Origin: Dryococelus australis
Taxonomy: Eukaryota; Arthropoda; Insecta; Phasmatodea; Phasmatidae
Direction of reading: 5' to 3'
Length of the DNA stretch: 64,000 nucleotides
NCBI GenBank assembly: GCA_029891345.1
Contig: CM057005.1
Span: 68,891,760-68,955,759 of the forward strand
The notes beneath the pieces are model-generated. The model did not search any database, was not told the DNA's origin, and saw only the letters and a list, made by a program, of their open reading frames with translations. The translations under genes and the position numbers were made by a program. This document shows, in pieces, positions 49,149 through 58,777 of the stretch (within the stretch, counting starts at the first letter, position 1; each line of letters opens with the position of its first letter).

Positions 49149-49774
49149 TCTATAGTCTATTCACATGTACGACGTATTTAGTTGTTTCCTAATTATGTTA
49201 TGTATCACAAGCGTGTTATACTTCTGTTACAATAAAAGTCCCTTATGTTAGGTTAAATTGAAAATGTTTTTATTTTTAATCTATAAATTATAATATTTAA
49301 TTTTATAATTAATATGAATAAAACAATGAGAAAGTAGGTGTACTGATAGTGTCTAGTAAGACATAGTTCTTATACAAAATTTTATTTCACTGAGTGTAAT
49401 TTTCTACTCTCTGCTAGATTTGTTGGCATTAGGAGGAGAAATATCCTGGGCTTCCAGTGGCCAATATTCAGTGAACATACGTCATTTCAATCATCTTATA
49501 AGCCTGTCTGCTAAACAAGCGGTTGATAGAAAACCTCTTATTCCTTGTTTTGTAAATGTCGTCCAGGAAAGTAACACGGTATCGGAGCGATCTGTCACGC
49601 AAGTTTTTGTGGATGTAGTAGAGTACGCAGGTAACTACCGTTGCGGACGTTTTTTTTTGGGCACGTGACGTGTGATAACTTTTTTATTTTCTCAAATTAA
49701 AGGAGGCTTTAGATTTATTTGTTGTGTCGCTTAGTGTTTGTAAATTTGGATTTCTGTGGTGGGAAATACCTTGT
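49149..49774. other. AT-rich interval with an unassigned 82-codon frame
   Basis: The plus-strand frame 49420-49668 has no known motif. Nothing else seen. Confidence 0.4.
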
Positions 49775-49776
49775 AT

Positions 49777-50150
49777 AGGCCGTTCACGGTTACTTCCAAC
49801 ATATCTGAAGCCCTGCTGAAGTTATACTTCCAGGATAATTCTCCTCCTCATGCCAAAACATCAACCAGAGCCTAGAAAATTACACCAAAGGGACAACGCA
49901 CCACATTCGTGTGCACTCAGTGTAATAATATTTTGCATAAGAACCATTTATTAACAGGCATTACTAAAACGCCTATTTTGTTTCTCCTTAATTCATATTA
50001 ACTATAAATTATATATTGTGAATAATATATATAATATTTGTAAAAGTTCAATTTAATAATAAATAAGGTACTTTTTCGCTCTAACACACAATTATAAAAG
50101 GCTTGTGATACATAACTTAATTAGGAAACAACTAAATACGTCATACATGT
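49777..50150 (+). repeat. Dispersed repeat B, copy 2, starting with a MITE-like terminus
   Basis: TA then GGCCGTTCACGGTTACTTCC: the first 13 bases equal the family A MITE terminus and the rest matches repeat B at 42305. The shared region continues to GGAAACAACTAAATACGTCA near 50135. Repeat B may thus be another element with the same end, or a MITE end joined to another repeat. Confidence 0.6.
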
Positions 50151-50469
50151 GAATAGGCTACAGCAGAAGTAGCATTTACTACGGGCCCATCGCTAAGTAG
50201 GACATATTATTTTGTTAAAACTTGGTTTCACTTATTTAGATGGGCATACGTTTAAGCTGACTATTTTCATGCAAAACTGCGTGTGGCGTGACAGTTCTTG
50301 TAGCCATATTTTCCAAATGTATAAACTACCTTGCGCGTCTGTTATTAGTGTTTAGCTATTGCAGTGAATAACGTTAATTCTATTAATAAAAAAGGACCAA
50401 AAAGGACTGAGAACTAAGGAGCACTACGAAACAAGATGTATTTAATTGAGAGCGCATGGTTCAATATAT

Positions 50470-51155
50470 TGTAACGATTTCTCTCTCTATAAATTAAGTG
50501 GGCTATACCAAGTTTGTTAAGGGATGGAGGTCTTAATCAAATAAAATAATTAATTATAATTTTCTTATTTTATTTACAATAACTACAGCAAAATTCTCTG
50601 AACTCAAATTTTTATAATTTATGCATCCATATTTGACAGTTCGAATATTTACAATAAAATCAGTATTACACTTCCATTCAGTCCCACCTCAGTTCAGATC
50701 ATGTCCCGCCATTCGCAATGTTCTAGAGTCCTCCAAGTGCCCTCATGCACAGTAGACTTCAATCGTCGATTTCACACCCTCTCTTCCATTCAAGCCACGA
50801 ACACCTCACTCGCCATCATCCTGCGATCTCCCGTCGTTATCCACACTTTACTTCGCTCGCACACACTCGCCAGGCGGCCTCCATCCAAGCTGCCGGCCGC
50901 GTGATGCGTCGCGGAGGGCTAAGGCGCCAGTCAGTCTCACCAGAACATTCTTGCGTCGTCGCTAAACGTATTGGAAACTCTAGCAGGTGAGAGGAGGTTT
51001 GTGACGCTAGCAAGTCTCGCTGCTGTCGGCATTCACGGGATTCCCAGATGGGGCAGACAGCCACGAGCGCATAGTTCCAGGAAGAGGGGAGGGCGAGGTG
51101 GGTCTCCGATTACGGCGTGGGGCAGCGGAGTTGGTGCCAGCCACAGCACGTAACA
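50470..51155 (-). repeat. Gypsy 3' LTR
   Basis: On the minus strand it starts TGTTACGTGC (51155) and ends AATCGTTACA (50470). The purine tract AAGAAGGGGGCAG lies just before it (51156-51170). The 5' two-thirds is GC-rich and the 3' third AT-rich, with TTAAGACCTCCATCCCTTA shared with the LTR at 44056-45234. Confidence 0.8.
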
Positions 51156-51174
51156 CTGCCCCCTTCTTAAGTCT

Positions 51175-52330
51175 GTTCGTTCCGAACAGATTCTACAGAA
51201 TCAGGACCGTCGTACAGCACCAGTCGGTCGATGTGGACAACCTTAGGTTTTGTCCGAGAGCCCTGTCGGCAAATCCTGTAGACCACATCATTTATCCACT
51301 TCAAGATCCTGTATGGGCCTTCTCAAAATTTCTGTAGCTTCGAGCAATAGCCCTGTTTCTTTTGAGGGGTGTACAATCGCACCAGCTGTCCTTGAAAAGT
51401 CTCCTCAGGTTTTCTTCGGTCATATTGTGTTTTCATTCTGTAACTGTGAATGTTAAGGTGCCTCTGGGCAAACTCATGAATGTCGGTTGACTTCTGACGT
51501 AGCTTAATAGCATATTCTGGAGTGGCTGCTTCTTCCTCCACTGGACGTCCAAACAGCAGATCACCAGGTAGGCAGAGCTCTTTCCCAAACAGTATCCTTG
51601 AAGGTTTTACTATTGTGGACTCGTGGATCGCAGAACGATATGCGAGGAGAAATAAGAGTACCTTAGAGTCCCAATCCCTCTGATTGTCTTCTACGAAGAT
51701 AGCCAGATACTGTTCCAGGGTACGATTTAGCCTCCCAACTATTCCATCCGACTGAGGGTGTAATGCTGTGGTTTCTGTTTTCATCATTCCTAAAATCCTC
51801 GTTAATTCTTGGAAAAGAGTTGCTTCAAAATTTCGTCCTTGGTCCGAATGAAGCTCCAGTGGCACTCCGAACCTGGAGAAAACATGCTCGACAAGAGCAT
51901 CAGCTACTGTTCCTGCCTCTTGGTTTGGCACCGGTATGACCCCGGGCCACTTTGTGAAATAGTCTTGTGCTACCAGAAGGTATCTATTTCCCCTCTCAGT
52001 GATTGATAGGGGTCCGAGAATGTCAATGTCCTCTCGAATGGGGCCCCAACATTGTACTTCAGGAGGGGACCGCGTCCTTTAAACCTCGCGGACCCTTCCT
52101 TGCATCATAGACGGCAACACTTCTCAACATCCTACCGACAATGCAGCCAATAGAATCGCATTCGGACTCTGTCAAGTGTCTTATTTACACCGAAGTGACC
52201 ACCTGCTGCTGTGTTGTGCAGTTCTCTGAGCACTTCTGGGATTCGGCTTTCTCTGGTAGCACCAATTGTAAATGACTCTGTCTCCCATCGTTACTTTCCC
52301 AATTCCTGTAAAGCACACAATTATTTATAA
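51175..52330 (-). pseudogene. Gypsy integrase relic
   Basis: Minus strand: zinc-binding start with HNTAAGGHFGVNKTL (about 52210-52165), broken by TAG and TGA stops before the Cys pair. DILGPLSITERGNRYLLVAQ (about 52028-51969) follows, then a continuous frame 51931-51323 with HSDQGRNFEA (second catalytic Asp) and HPQSDGIVGRLNRTL. In the family the latter reads VERFNRT, and the third catalytic residue is that Glu; here it is Gly (GAG to GGG). The C-terminal GPYRILKWI...VVHIDRLVLY block extends to about 51190 after one more stop. The enzyme would have joined element DNA to the host chromosome. Confidence 0.85.
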
Positions 52331-52579
52331 CAAGGGAATTCCACTGTATCCAGTATGCCTTGAATGTCACGCCTAGGCTAGATATCTCCTCCTATCTCGT
52401 TCGACGCCCGGTTTCCTTCCACTCCAATATTAGACACAAGGTGGGCTCACTTAGCTGATCATTTCTTATGTCCTTTTCATCCCATGTAGATGACCCATCA
52501 CTAGATATAGGGCCTTGAATTCTTGTCCTCCTTACTTTCCACGATTAACCAACCTTCTCCTCCTGGCGTTCACAATGAC

Positions 52580-53060
52580 GACATAATGGTTCGCATGGTC
52601 ACCGGGAGAGTGCATCTGAATTGCTTTGAAGGCGTCCAGACCTGTGGTATATTTCAAAGTCATATTCTTGAAGATGTGGTCTCCGGGAGAGTGCATCTGC
52701 ATTGCTTTGAAGGCGTCCAGACCTGTGGTATATTTCAAAGTCATATTCTTGAAGATGCTGTATCCACCGGGCTATTTGACCTTCGGGGTTCTTGAAATTT
52801 AGTAGCCAGCGTAATGAAGCATGATCAGTTCTTAGGATGAAGTGTCTTCTGCCATAAAGATATAGGTGAATATGGGCAATTGCCTTCACCATTGCCAAAA
52901 GCTCCCTGCATTGCACACAGTAATTCCTCTCGGGCTTGTGTAGCACCTTACTGAAGTATTTAAATGACCGCTCTTTTCCATCCTGGACTGAGAAAAAACA
53001 GCCCCGATTCCAACATCACTAGCATCAGTATCCAGTATAAACTCACCCTCTCTACTCGGA
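52580..53060 (-). pseudogene. Gypsy RNase H relic with tandem duplication
   Basis: Minus strand: EFILDTDASDVGIGAVFSQS (about 53047-52988), a frame break, then YCVQCRELLAMVKAIAHIHL, FILRTDHASLRWLLNF and YHRSGRLQSNADALSRR. An 81-bp segment is directly repeated (52602-52682 and 52683-52763), so the HLQEYDFEIYHRSGRLQSN block occurs twice. This domain normally degrades the RNA strand during reverse transcription. Confidence 0.85.
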
Positions 53061-54090
53061 AAGCCCAGTACTGTGGACGATATCAGAATTTCCTTTAGTC
53101 TATTGAAAGCAATTTCGCACTGTGGGGTCCAACGAGATTTTCCTTTTTGCCTCAGTCAATTCACGCAGAGGTTTGGCGACAGTGGCGAACCCAGGCACAA
53201 ATCGACGGTAGTAAGCACATAAGCCCAGAAAACTTCGAATTTCAGTTTTATCCTTTGGTAAAGACCAGTATCTTATTGCTCTGGTCTTCTCGGGGATTGT
53301 TTCAATCCCATGGGCTGATACAACATGGCCCAAGAAAATAATTTTCTTTTGTAAAAGGTGGCATTTCTTGGGAACCAATTTCAGATTGGCCAAGGTCATT
53401 TTCTGAAACACAGAATCTAAGCGTGCCAGGTGCTCTCCAAAAGTTCTTCCTGTGACCACAATGTCGTCTAGGTACACCTGACAAATATCTAAGGGCAGAA
53501 CTTTCCCCATTAGTCGTTCAAAGGTGGCAGGGGCATTGCACAACCCCTAAGAGCATAACCTTGAATTGCCAGGTTCGTTTCCCTTGGACACAAAAGGCAG
53601 TCTTTTCCTTGTCTTCCCGGACCACCTCGCACTGCCATTACCCGCTCTTCATGTCTAGAGTAGAAAACCACTGTGAACCTGCTAGGCTATTCAGGGTGTC
53701 GTCTATCCTAGGGAGTGGGAAAGAATATTTATTTGTCACATTATTAAGTTGGCGGTAATCAACACAAAATCAAATAAAGCCATCTTTCTTTTTAACAAGC
53801 ACAATGGGAGAAGACCATGGACTGTCTGATGGCTCTATCACATCTAAATCCGTCATCTCTTTTAGAATACCGTCAACGACCTCATATGAAGCTAGCGGTA
53901 GTCGCCTTGGTGGCTGCTTTTTGGGTTTGGCATCCCCTGTATCGATGTGCTGGCATGCAACATTAGTTCTGCCAAGGTCAGTGGGCTCGCAGGAGAAAGC
54001 ACCTCTATTTCTCTGTAACAATTCTGAAACTGCCCTCTCCTGTCGCCAGTTGAGGTTTTCTTTTGTTATTGTCAACAGTTCCCCCTGAGC
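53060..54090 (-). pseudogene. Gypsy reverse transcriptase relic
   Basis: Minus strand: HIDTGDAKPKKQPPRRLPLA (near 53950), VIEPSDSPWSSPIVLVKKKD (about 53835-53776) and DYRQLNNVTNKYSFPLPRID (about 53765-53705, after an indel). Then LDMKSG followed by TAA where Tyr is usual, and TAFCVQGK. A second frame 53543-53100 follows with CNAPATFERLM, VYLDDIVV (catalytic YLDD intact) and FLGLCAYYRRFVPGFA. Two or more frameshifts and a stop disable it. Confidence 0.9.
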
Positions 54091-54309
54091 ATCTGGAAGA
54101 GAACATTTAGTAGGTTGTGACAGTGAAGCTTCTGGAACACTCGGAAGTACCTGTGAGACCAGCTTGCAAAACCCTATTGTGGCCCCCTTTTCAAGGCGGA
54201 TAGCACGGCCAGACAAATTAATCATACTAACGGCAAACTGTCCGATTTTGAAGAAATCACTGTCCTGGCTACAATGGCACCATAGGGTAAAATGCCACCT
54301 TCCTGGGCT

Positions 54310-54780
54310 GGTTAGATTATGCCCAATCGCCTGACAAATTTTCCCTGGCATCTGACCGGAATAACAACTTCGCTAGAAGCAGGGATCACAGTTGACTGAT
54401 TACGCACTACTGGGCAGCTCATTGGCGAAGATAAATCTCGCCGTGTTGACACTACCAACTCGGTATTACCTACACGTAACACCCCCAGTCGAGTATCAAC
54501 ATAACATCCCAGTTTACATAAAACATCAAGACACAAAATCCATTCGTCCTCTATTTCTGCTATGTATATATCATGCTCTGTCTCAAGGTTACCAAGCTGT
54601 AAGAGTACCCTTCTGTTTCCTATCACTAGTGTGGTCTCGCCCGTTACTGTCGTTAAATAGCAGTGATCTATGCTCTTATCGGATGATCGCTGGAGGGAAG
54701 GCTCAAGAATGTCAGGTCATACCACTGTTATAGTCCCTCCTGTGTCAACGACCATCTGACAAGAAACATCATCTAGGTTC
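54310..54780 (-). pseudogene. Gypsy aspartic protease relic
   Basis: Minus strand: MVVDTGGTITVV (about 54755-54720) holds the active-site DTG, followed at once by TGA in place of Arg. The same frame then continues through GNRRVLLQLGN, AEIEDEWILCLDVLCKLG (family: ILG.D.L) and on to 54312. The protease would cut Gag-Pol. Confidence 0.8.
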
Positions 54781-54869
54781 CCCTCCACCAACATGGCATT
54801 GAATTCTTATTTCATTGAACGCGCCTGCAAAAGCAGTGGGGCCTTCCCTCAAGCAATCACCGATCTTTA

Positions 54870-55660
54870 CCCCTGAAGACCGGTGTTTACAAGTTTCCCG
54901 AAGACATTGCACTCTCACCTGCCCCTTGGCACCTGCTCTCTGGCTGCTGCTGCTTCTGCTTCTGCTGCTGTTGCTGCTGCTGAGGACAGTTGACTCTAAG
55001 GTGCCCCGGCTGTCCACACGTTCAACATTCCGGCCGTTTGGGTGGGGGACGGCGCGTCTCTTCGTAGTGCGCACCCTGGAGGCGATGTCCCTCATGGTCG
55101 TCTGCAAGCCCTTCAACAACCCCTTCATCAAGTATCACTGCCCGCACTGGACGTCGGGGCACTGATGACTGCCTGCTGACTCCACTTCCAGTGCTCTGGC
55201 CAAGGAATCCTGCATGGTTTGAGGCGCAGCTAACCGCACAGCTTGCCGCACTCGGTGTCAGCGATAGCGTCGACGAAGAAGCCGAAGACGATAACATCTC
55301 GTGCCTCTTCCGAGCATCCTTCAAGAGACAGGTGCGACAGCCTTACGATGTCCTGCCACAGCTCCTGCAGTGGTTCGCCGGGTCGCTGGATGCAGCTTCG
55401 CAGTTGGGCATGGTGGGCGTGTCGCAGGTACCGGTCGCCGAATCGAAGCTCCAAAGCCGACACCAATGTGGAGTATTCTAGACGACGTCGTTCTGGCAGC
55501 GACTGCAGTATGCTCAATGCTGGTTCCCTCAGTCCAGCCGCCAGGTAGTACGCCGGCTGCTCTTCAGTTCGAATTGGTGCCGGTACTCGCACCAAGGTGT
55601 CTGCACATCGTAGGGGCCGGGCTTAATTGTGACGCCTTTACCCTCCCGTGGCTGGGGCGT
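54870..55660 (-). pseudogene. Gypsy Gag relic with interrupted zinc knuckle
   Basis: Minus strand: GPYDVQTPWCEYRHQFEL (about 55620-55570) is followed, after a frameshift, by a 121-codon frame (55595-55230) with YYLAAGLREPALSILQSLP and a capsid-like helical pattern. A further frameshift leads to LAAPQTMQDSLARALEVES. A knuckle C-(stop)-T-C-GQPG-H-LRVN-C lies at about 55030-54985, with TGA where Trp is expected in CWTC. A Gln-rich run encoded by CAG/CAA repeats follows (54945-54985). Confidence 0.8.
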
Positions 55661-55679
55661 ACCTAAACTGCAGAATAGC

Positions 55680-55898
55680 TACGTCTCCCCTGAGATTATA
55701 AGTGTCACTGCAGTTGTGCGCGTGCCTTTTGTAGCAGCAAATGGTTCCGAAAACTATTATTACAGTTTGCTCCTACAGTATGTCCCGTATCGGAATGAAA
55801 GCGAACTACTGGTCGATCACGATACATCATGGGGATCTTTCTTAACAAGGGAAACCCATATTCGTGATACCAACACATGGTTGGTGACTAAAAAGTGA
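55680..55898 (+). pseudogene. Helitron/PIF1-type helicase-like fragment
   Basis: The plus-strand frame reads VTAVVRVPFVAANGSENYYY, SLLLQYVPYRNESELL and VDHDTSWGSFLTRE, and ends at TGA (55898). The pattern (E.YYYSLL..YVP.RNE.EL......SF) resembles the segment before the helicase domain of Helitron Rep-helicase proteins. Only about 70 residues are present; Walker motifs and the Rep domain are absent. This is recognition from memory on a short fragment. Confidence 0.4.
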
Positions 55899-55927
55899 AA
55901 AATAAAATAAATTCAAATTTTTTTTCG

Positions 55928-56388
55928 AAACCAACCTTTTATTTATAAATGTACTAAAATGAGAAAAATAATTATAATAGTTACACAAGTTGTAGAACTT
56001 GTAAGATGTGGTCGAACAGCCATAATAAACTTTACTACAAATTTATATGTTTGTATCAATTTATATTTAGTATACAAAAGCTTGGCGCGAATAGTCAAGA
56101 GCCTTACGCACGATATGTTCTTCAAATGCTTACGAAAATGTGATATACGTTCTATATTGTGAATAGTTAAGAGCCTTACTCAAGATATGTGCTTACTACG
56201 CTTACGCAAATGAGGTATACGTTCTACATTGCGCCAAGCGTTTGTATACTAAATATAAATTGATACAAACATATTAATGTGTAGTAAGTTTATTACGGCT
56301 GTTCGACCACATCTTAAAAGTTCTACAAATTGTGTAGCTATAATAATTTTTCTCTTTTTAGTTCATTTATAAATAAAAAGTTGGTTTT
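55928..56388. mobile_element. Foldback element with long inverted arms
   Basis: Arm 1 (55928-56089) begins AAACCAACCTTTTATTTATA and ends GCTTGGCGC. Arm 2 (56231-56388) is its inverted copy, beginning GCGCCAAGCG and ending AAAGTTGGTTT. The loop (56089-56232) consists of two tandem 72-bp units, each with GAATAGTnAAGAGCCTTAC and ATACGTTCTA. A-rich and T-rich flanks make a target duplication hard to define. Confidence 0.85.
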
Positions 56389-56410
56389 AAAAGTTTTTTT
56401 ACATTTATTT

Positions 56411-56605
56411 TTTAGATTCAAAACGCGACATGTTCGCGGCATTGACAACCCTGTCGCTGATGCCCTGTCAAGAATGTTTGATCCGAATGATTGCGAGGCT
56501 GTTGGTGGTAATGAACCGGCGTATTCAAGTACTATACAGGGCTTCCCCGAGTGTTTTATTCATCTTAAGTCAGGCGCAAGCTTCCGACGCTGTTGTTTTG
56601 TTTAA
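56411..56605 (+). pseudogene. RNase H end of a second gypsy-like retrotransposon
   Basis: The plus-strand frame reads RFKTRHVRGIDNPVADALSR, then MFDPNDCEA. This is the end of the Ty3/gypsy RNase H domain (HV.G..N.VADALSR). It belongs to a different family and strand from the element at 50470-55670. RT and integrase parts are not found on either side. Confidence 0.65.
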
Positions 56606-57530
56606 ATGCTGCAATTGTTTGATAGCCGCTGTCAGTATGAGTGTTCCTTTCCCTTTGTTTATCCTTCGTTTATTTTCCCCTTTTCACACATTGGTTTTTT
56701 TTTTTTTTTTTTTTTTTTGTTCCTTCAGAGTCCGGACGTGGGGCGTTAGCCCCCCATGTTGAGCTGGCGCCTGACGCTTCCCTCCTACTTTTAATGTCAG
56801 TAAAGTTGCCATTCCTCCAGGCACTGAGTTGCACGCGCGTAGACAGAGCCTTCTTACAGTGCTTGAACGTTCCCCGGGGAACAATACATTTAGTCGACCC
56901 ATCCTCAAAAACTGTGGTATTATTTGGATGTTACTGGACTGACTCCTACGATGCTTGTGTTGTCACTGCACTGTACTTGTATTTTTCTTACCGCTGCGTT
57001 TACTTAAAGATATTATTGTTCGTCGTTTGGAACGTTTCTTCATGATTCTTCGTTTCAAGAATGAACATGTTTGTGTATATGTAACTTTCCTTTCTACTTA
57101 TACATCTACGAACACTGTTTGGACTTGCTAGTGACTAACTTTTCTCCAGCCTGCAGATTTTCAAAGGAGAATGCAAGGGTCGCGGTGCGCTCCTCGAATC
57201 GGCAAGTTTTTAGTTCCGGTCACCACTCCGCTCACTTATCGGTTTCTGTTCCCGTACCTGTTTTCCTTCCTTACTTCCTCTTTGTTGCCTCGCTCCCCTC
57301 CAACGCCCATGCGTGCTGCGACAGTGTCGCCTCTATGGCGAGTTTATTTAAGGCTGTGTTCCTGTGTTCTCCGCCGCTTGGCTCACAGGCCGCCATAAAT
57401 CGCAATTAATAATTGAAACCGGGCCCTCAGCCATGCACGAGAATTTAATTAACACCGGGAAACCCAGCATTGCTGCCACATACTAACACAACTACTACAC
57501 TCGTGCATCAAAAAATTAGCGAAGCACTAC
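56606..57530. other. Unassigned, with T24 run
   Basis: T24 at 56695-56718. A plus-strand frame (56641-57045) spans the T run and has no recognised domain. GC content is higher than in the AT-rich regions. It could be the remainder of the retrotransposon fragment just upstream. Confidence 0.4.
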
Positions 57531-57534
57531 GTGA

Positions 57535-57605
57535 TCACAGAAAAAGACAAAGCATACACTGTACAGCTGGTGGTGGCCCTATGATTTACATTGCAAACAC
57601 ACTGC
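57535..57605. repeat. Dispersed single unit of the 8-kb minisatellite
   Basis: The unit (CACAGAAAAAGACAAAGCAT...CCCTATGATTTACATTGCAA) matches the units at 8043-8391, 49 kb away. Confidence 0.5.
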
Positions 57606-57609
57606 TGTA

Positions 57610-58539
57610 CAGACATACTGTATGTGCAGAAACATTTCTCCCATCCGACAGTTGTAGGTCTGTATGGCCATTCGCCTCAGCCGATTCCAAGGCGACAGGC
57701 GTAGCGAAGCTCTCTGCAGCAGGTGCAACACCACTCGGCACTCACTGAGTCGTTCCAGTCAGACACCCCCCCCCCCCACCTCCACCCACCCATCACCGCG
57801 TCCTTTCTCGGGTTGTGGAGTCGGCGGGAGGGCTGCGGCGATTTCTTGAGATTTCGGGAAGTAGCATAGATTTTGCTGCCTTTCTATGAGAAAATCCCAA
57901 CCTTGCGACCACACACACTTCTCTTTACAATTACACTTTTTCCTCTACGCAGGTCAAGAAGCGACGGAACGTTATGGGCTATACTAACACGCACGCCTAG
58001 CGCCTCATCGTTCCTACGTGCAAGGCGTGCAATGTTTCCATCCTAACGCTTTGTGGGGTTTTATTACACGCGGTGAGTACACAGATCAAACTACCAGCGT
58101 ATAACTGTACTTTCTCTTACCTCTTACAGAAACTTCACAGGCAAGCCTTAAAAATGCGATATTTGACCACTATCACGATTTTTTTCTCTATTAATACACG
58201 TAATATGATAAAAGTAAAAAGATAGCGACATAGACAATAGTTTATCCTTTCTGGCAAAACTTCGTATTTCCAGAACATTTATTTACCAAGACACGCGTTT
58301 ACGCGCAAACAACGATTTCACAGAAACCGTTTCCATACACAGGACCCTTAACACCACAAACCAAGCCTCCCCCCCCCCCCCCCACCCGCAATCACTCAGA
58401 AGTCTGAGGAAATTGAAACTTACTTCGAACTTCAAAAACGAACGGAGAAGAGAAACACCCCGACAGAAAACCGAAAACCAGAGAACAAGCGTCTCTGCAA
58501 AACGTAGTCTGAGTCGTCCACAACAACAATACCGGTATA
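57610..58539. other. CG-richer interval with C runs
   Basis: C-rich runs occur at about 57769-57778 and 58370-58382. Possible splice-like sites (GTGAGTAC near 58073, CTTACAG near 58128) are present, but no coding exon is recognised. The CpG density of 57950-58075 might mark a promoter; this is not established. Confidence 0.35.
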
Positions 58540-58775
58540 GGTGATTCACGGTAAAGTGAGTACTTTTTAAGGCCCTTTCAAATGACTTTAACCACTAATA
58601 AATTTATTTTTGTGGTTTGCTTTAGACGTAGACTTTTGGAATTGGTGAAATACATAAGCTGTTTTTATTAGTAACGTGGTCGTGTTTACATTAAAAATTT
58701 GTAAAAATAGAGAAATTTATTCATAGCAAAAATTTAGCAGGACGTTAAAAAGTGCTCACTTTAACGTGAACAGTC
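58540..58775. mobile_element. TA-flanked MITE, family A
   Basis: The left end GGTGATTCACGGTAAAGTGA and right end GTGCTCACTTTAACGTGAAC plus AGTC are flanked by TA (58538-58539, 58776-58777). 236 bp. Confidence 0.85.
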
Positions 58776-58777
58776 TA

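Larger units (their letters stand above)
50470..55670 (-). mobile_element. Ty3/gypsy element, one LTR, inactive
   Basis: Minus-strand order: gag (zinc knuckle), protease, reverse transcriptase, RNase H, integrase, polypurine tract, 3' LTR. The left end is the LTR at 50470-51155. At the right end gag similarity stops near 55660 and no 5' LTR follows; different sequence begins on the other strand. Every domain carries at least one stop, frameshift or lost key residue. It is a 5'-truncated or rearranged dead copy of about 5.2 kb. Confidence 0.9.

Noticed and set aside
54930-54990. Leucine- or serine-rich frames from CTG/CAG-type triplets
   Set aside because: They are off-frame readings of the Gln-rich end of the gypsy Gag.
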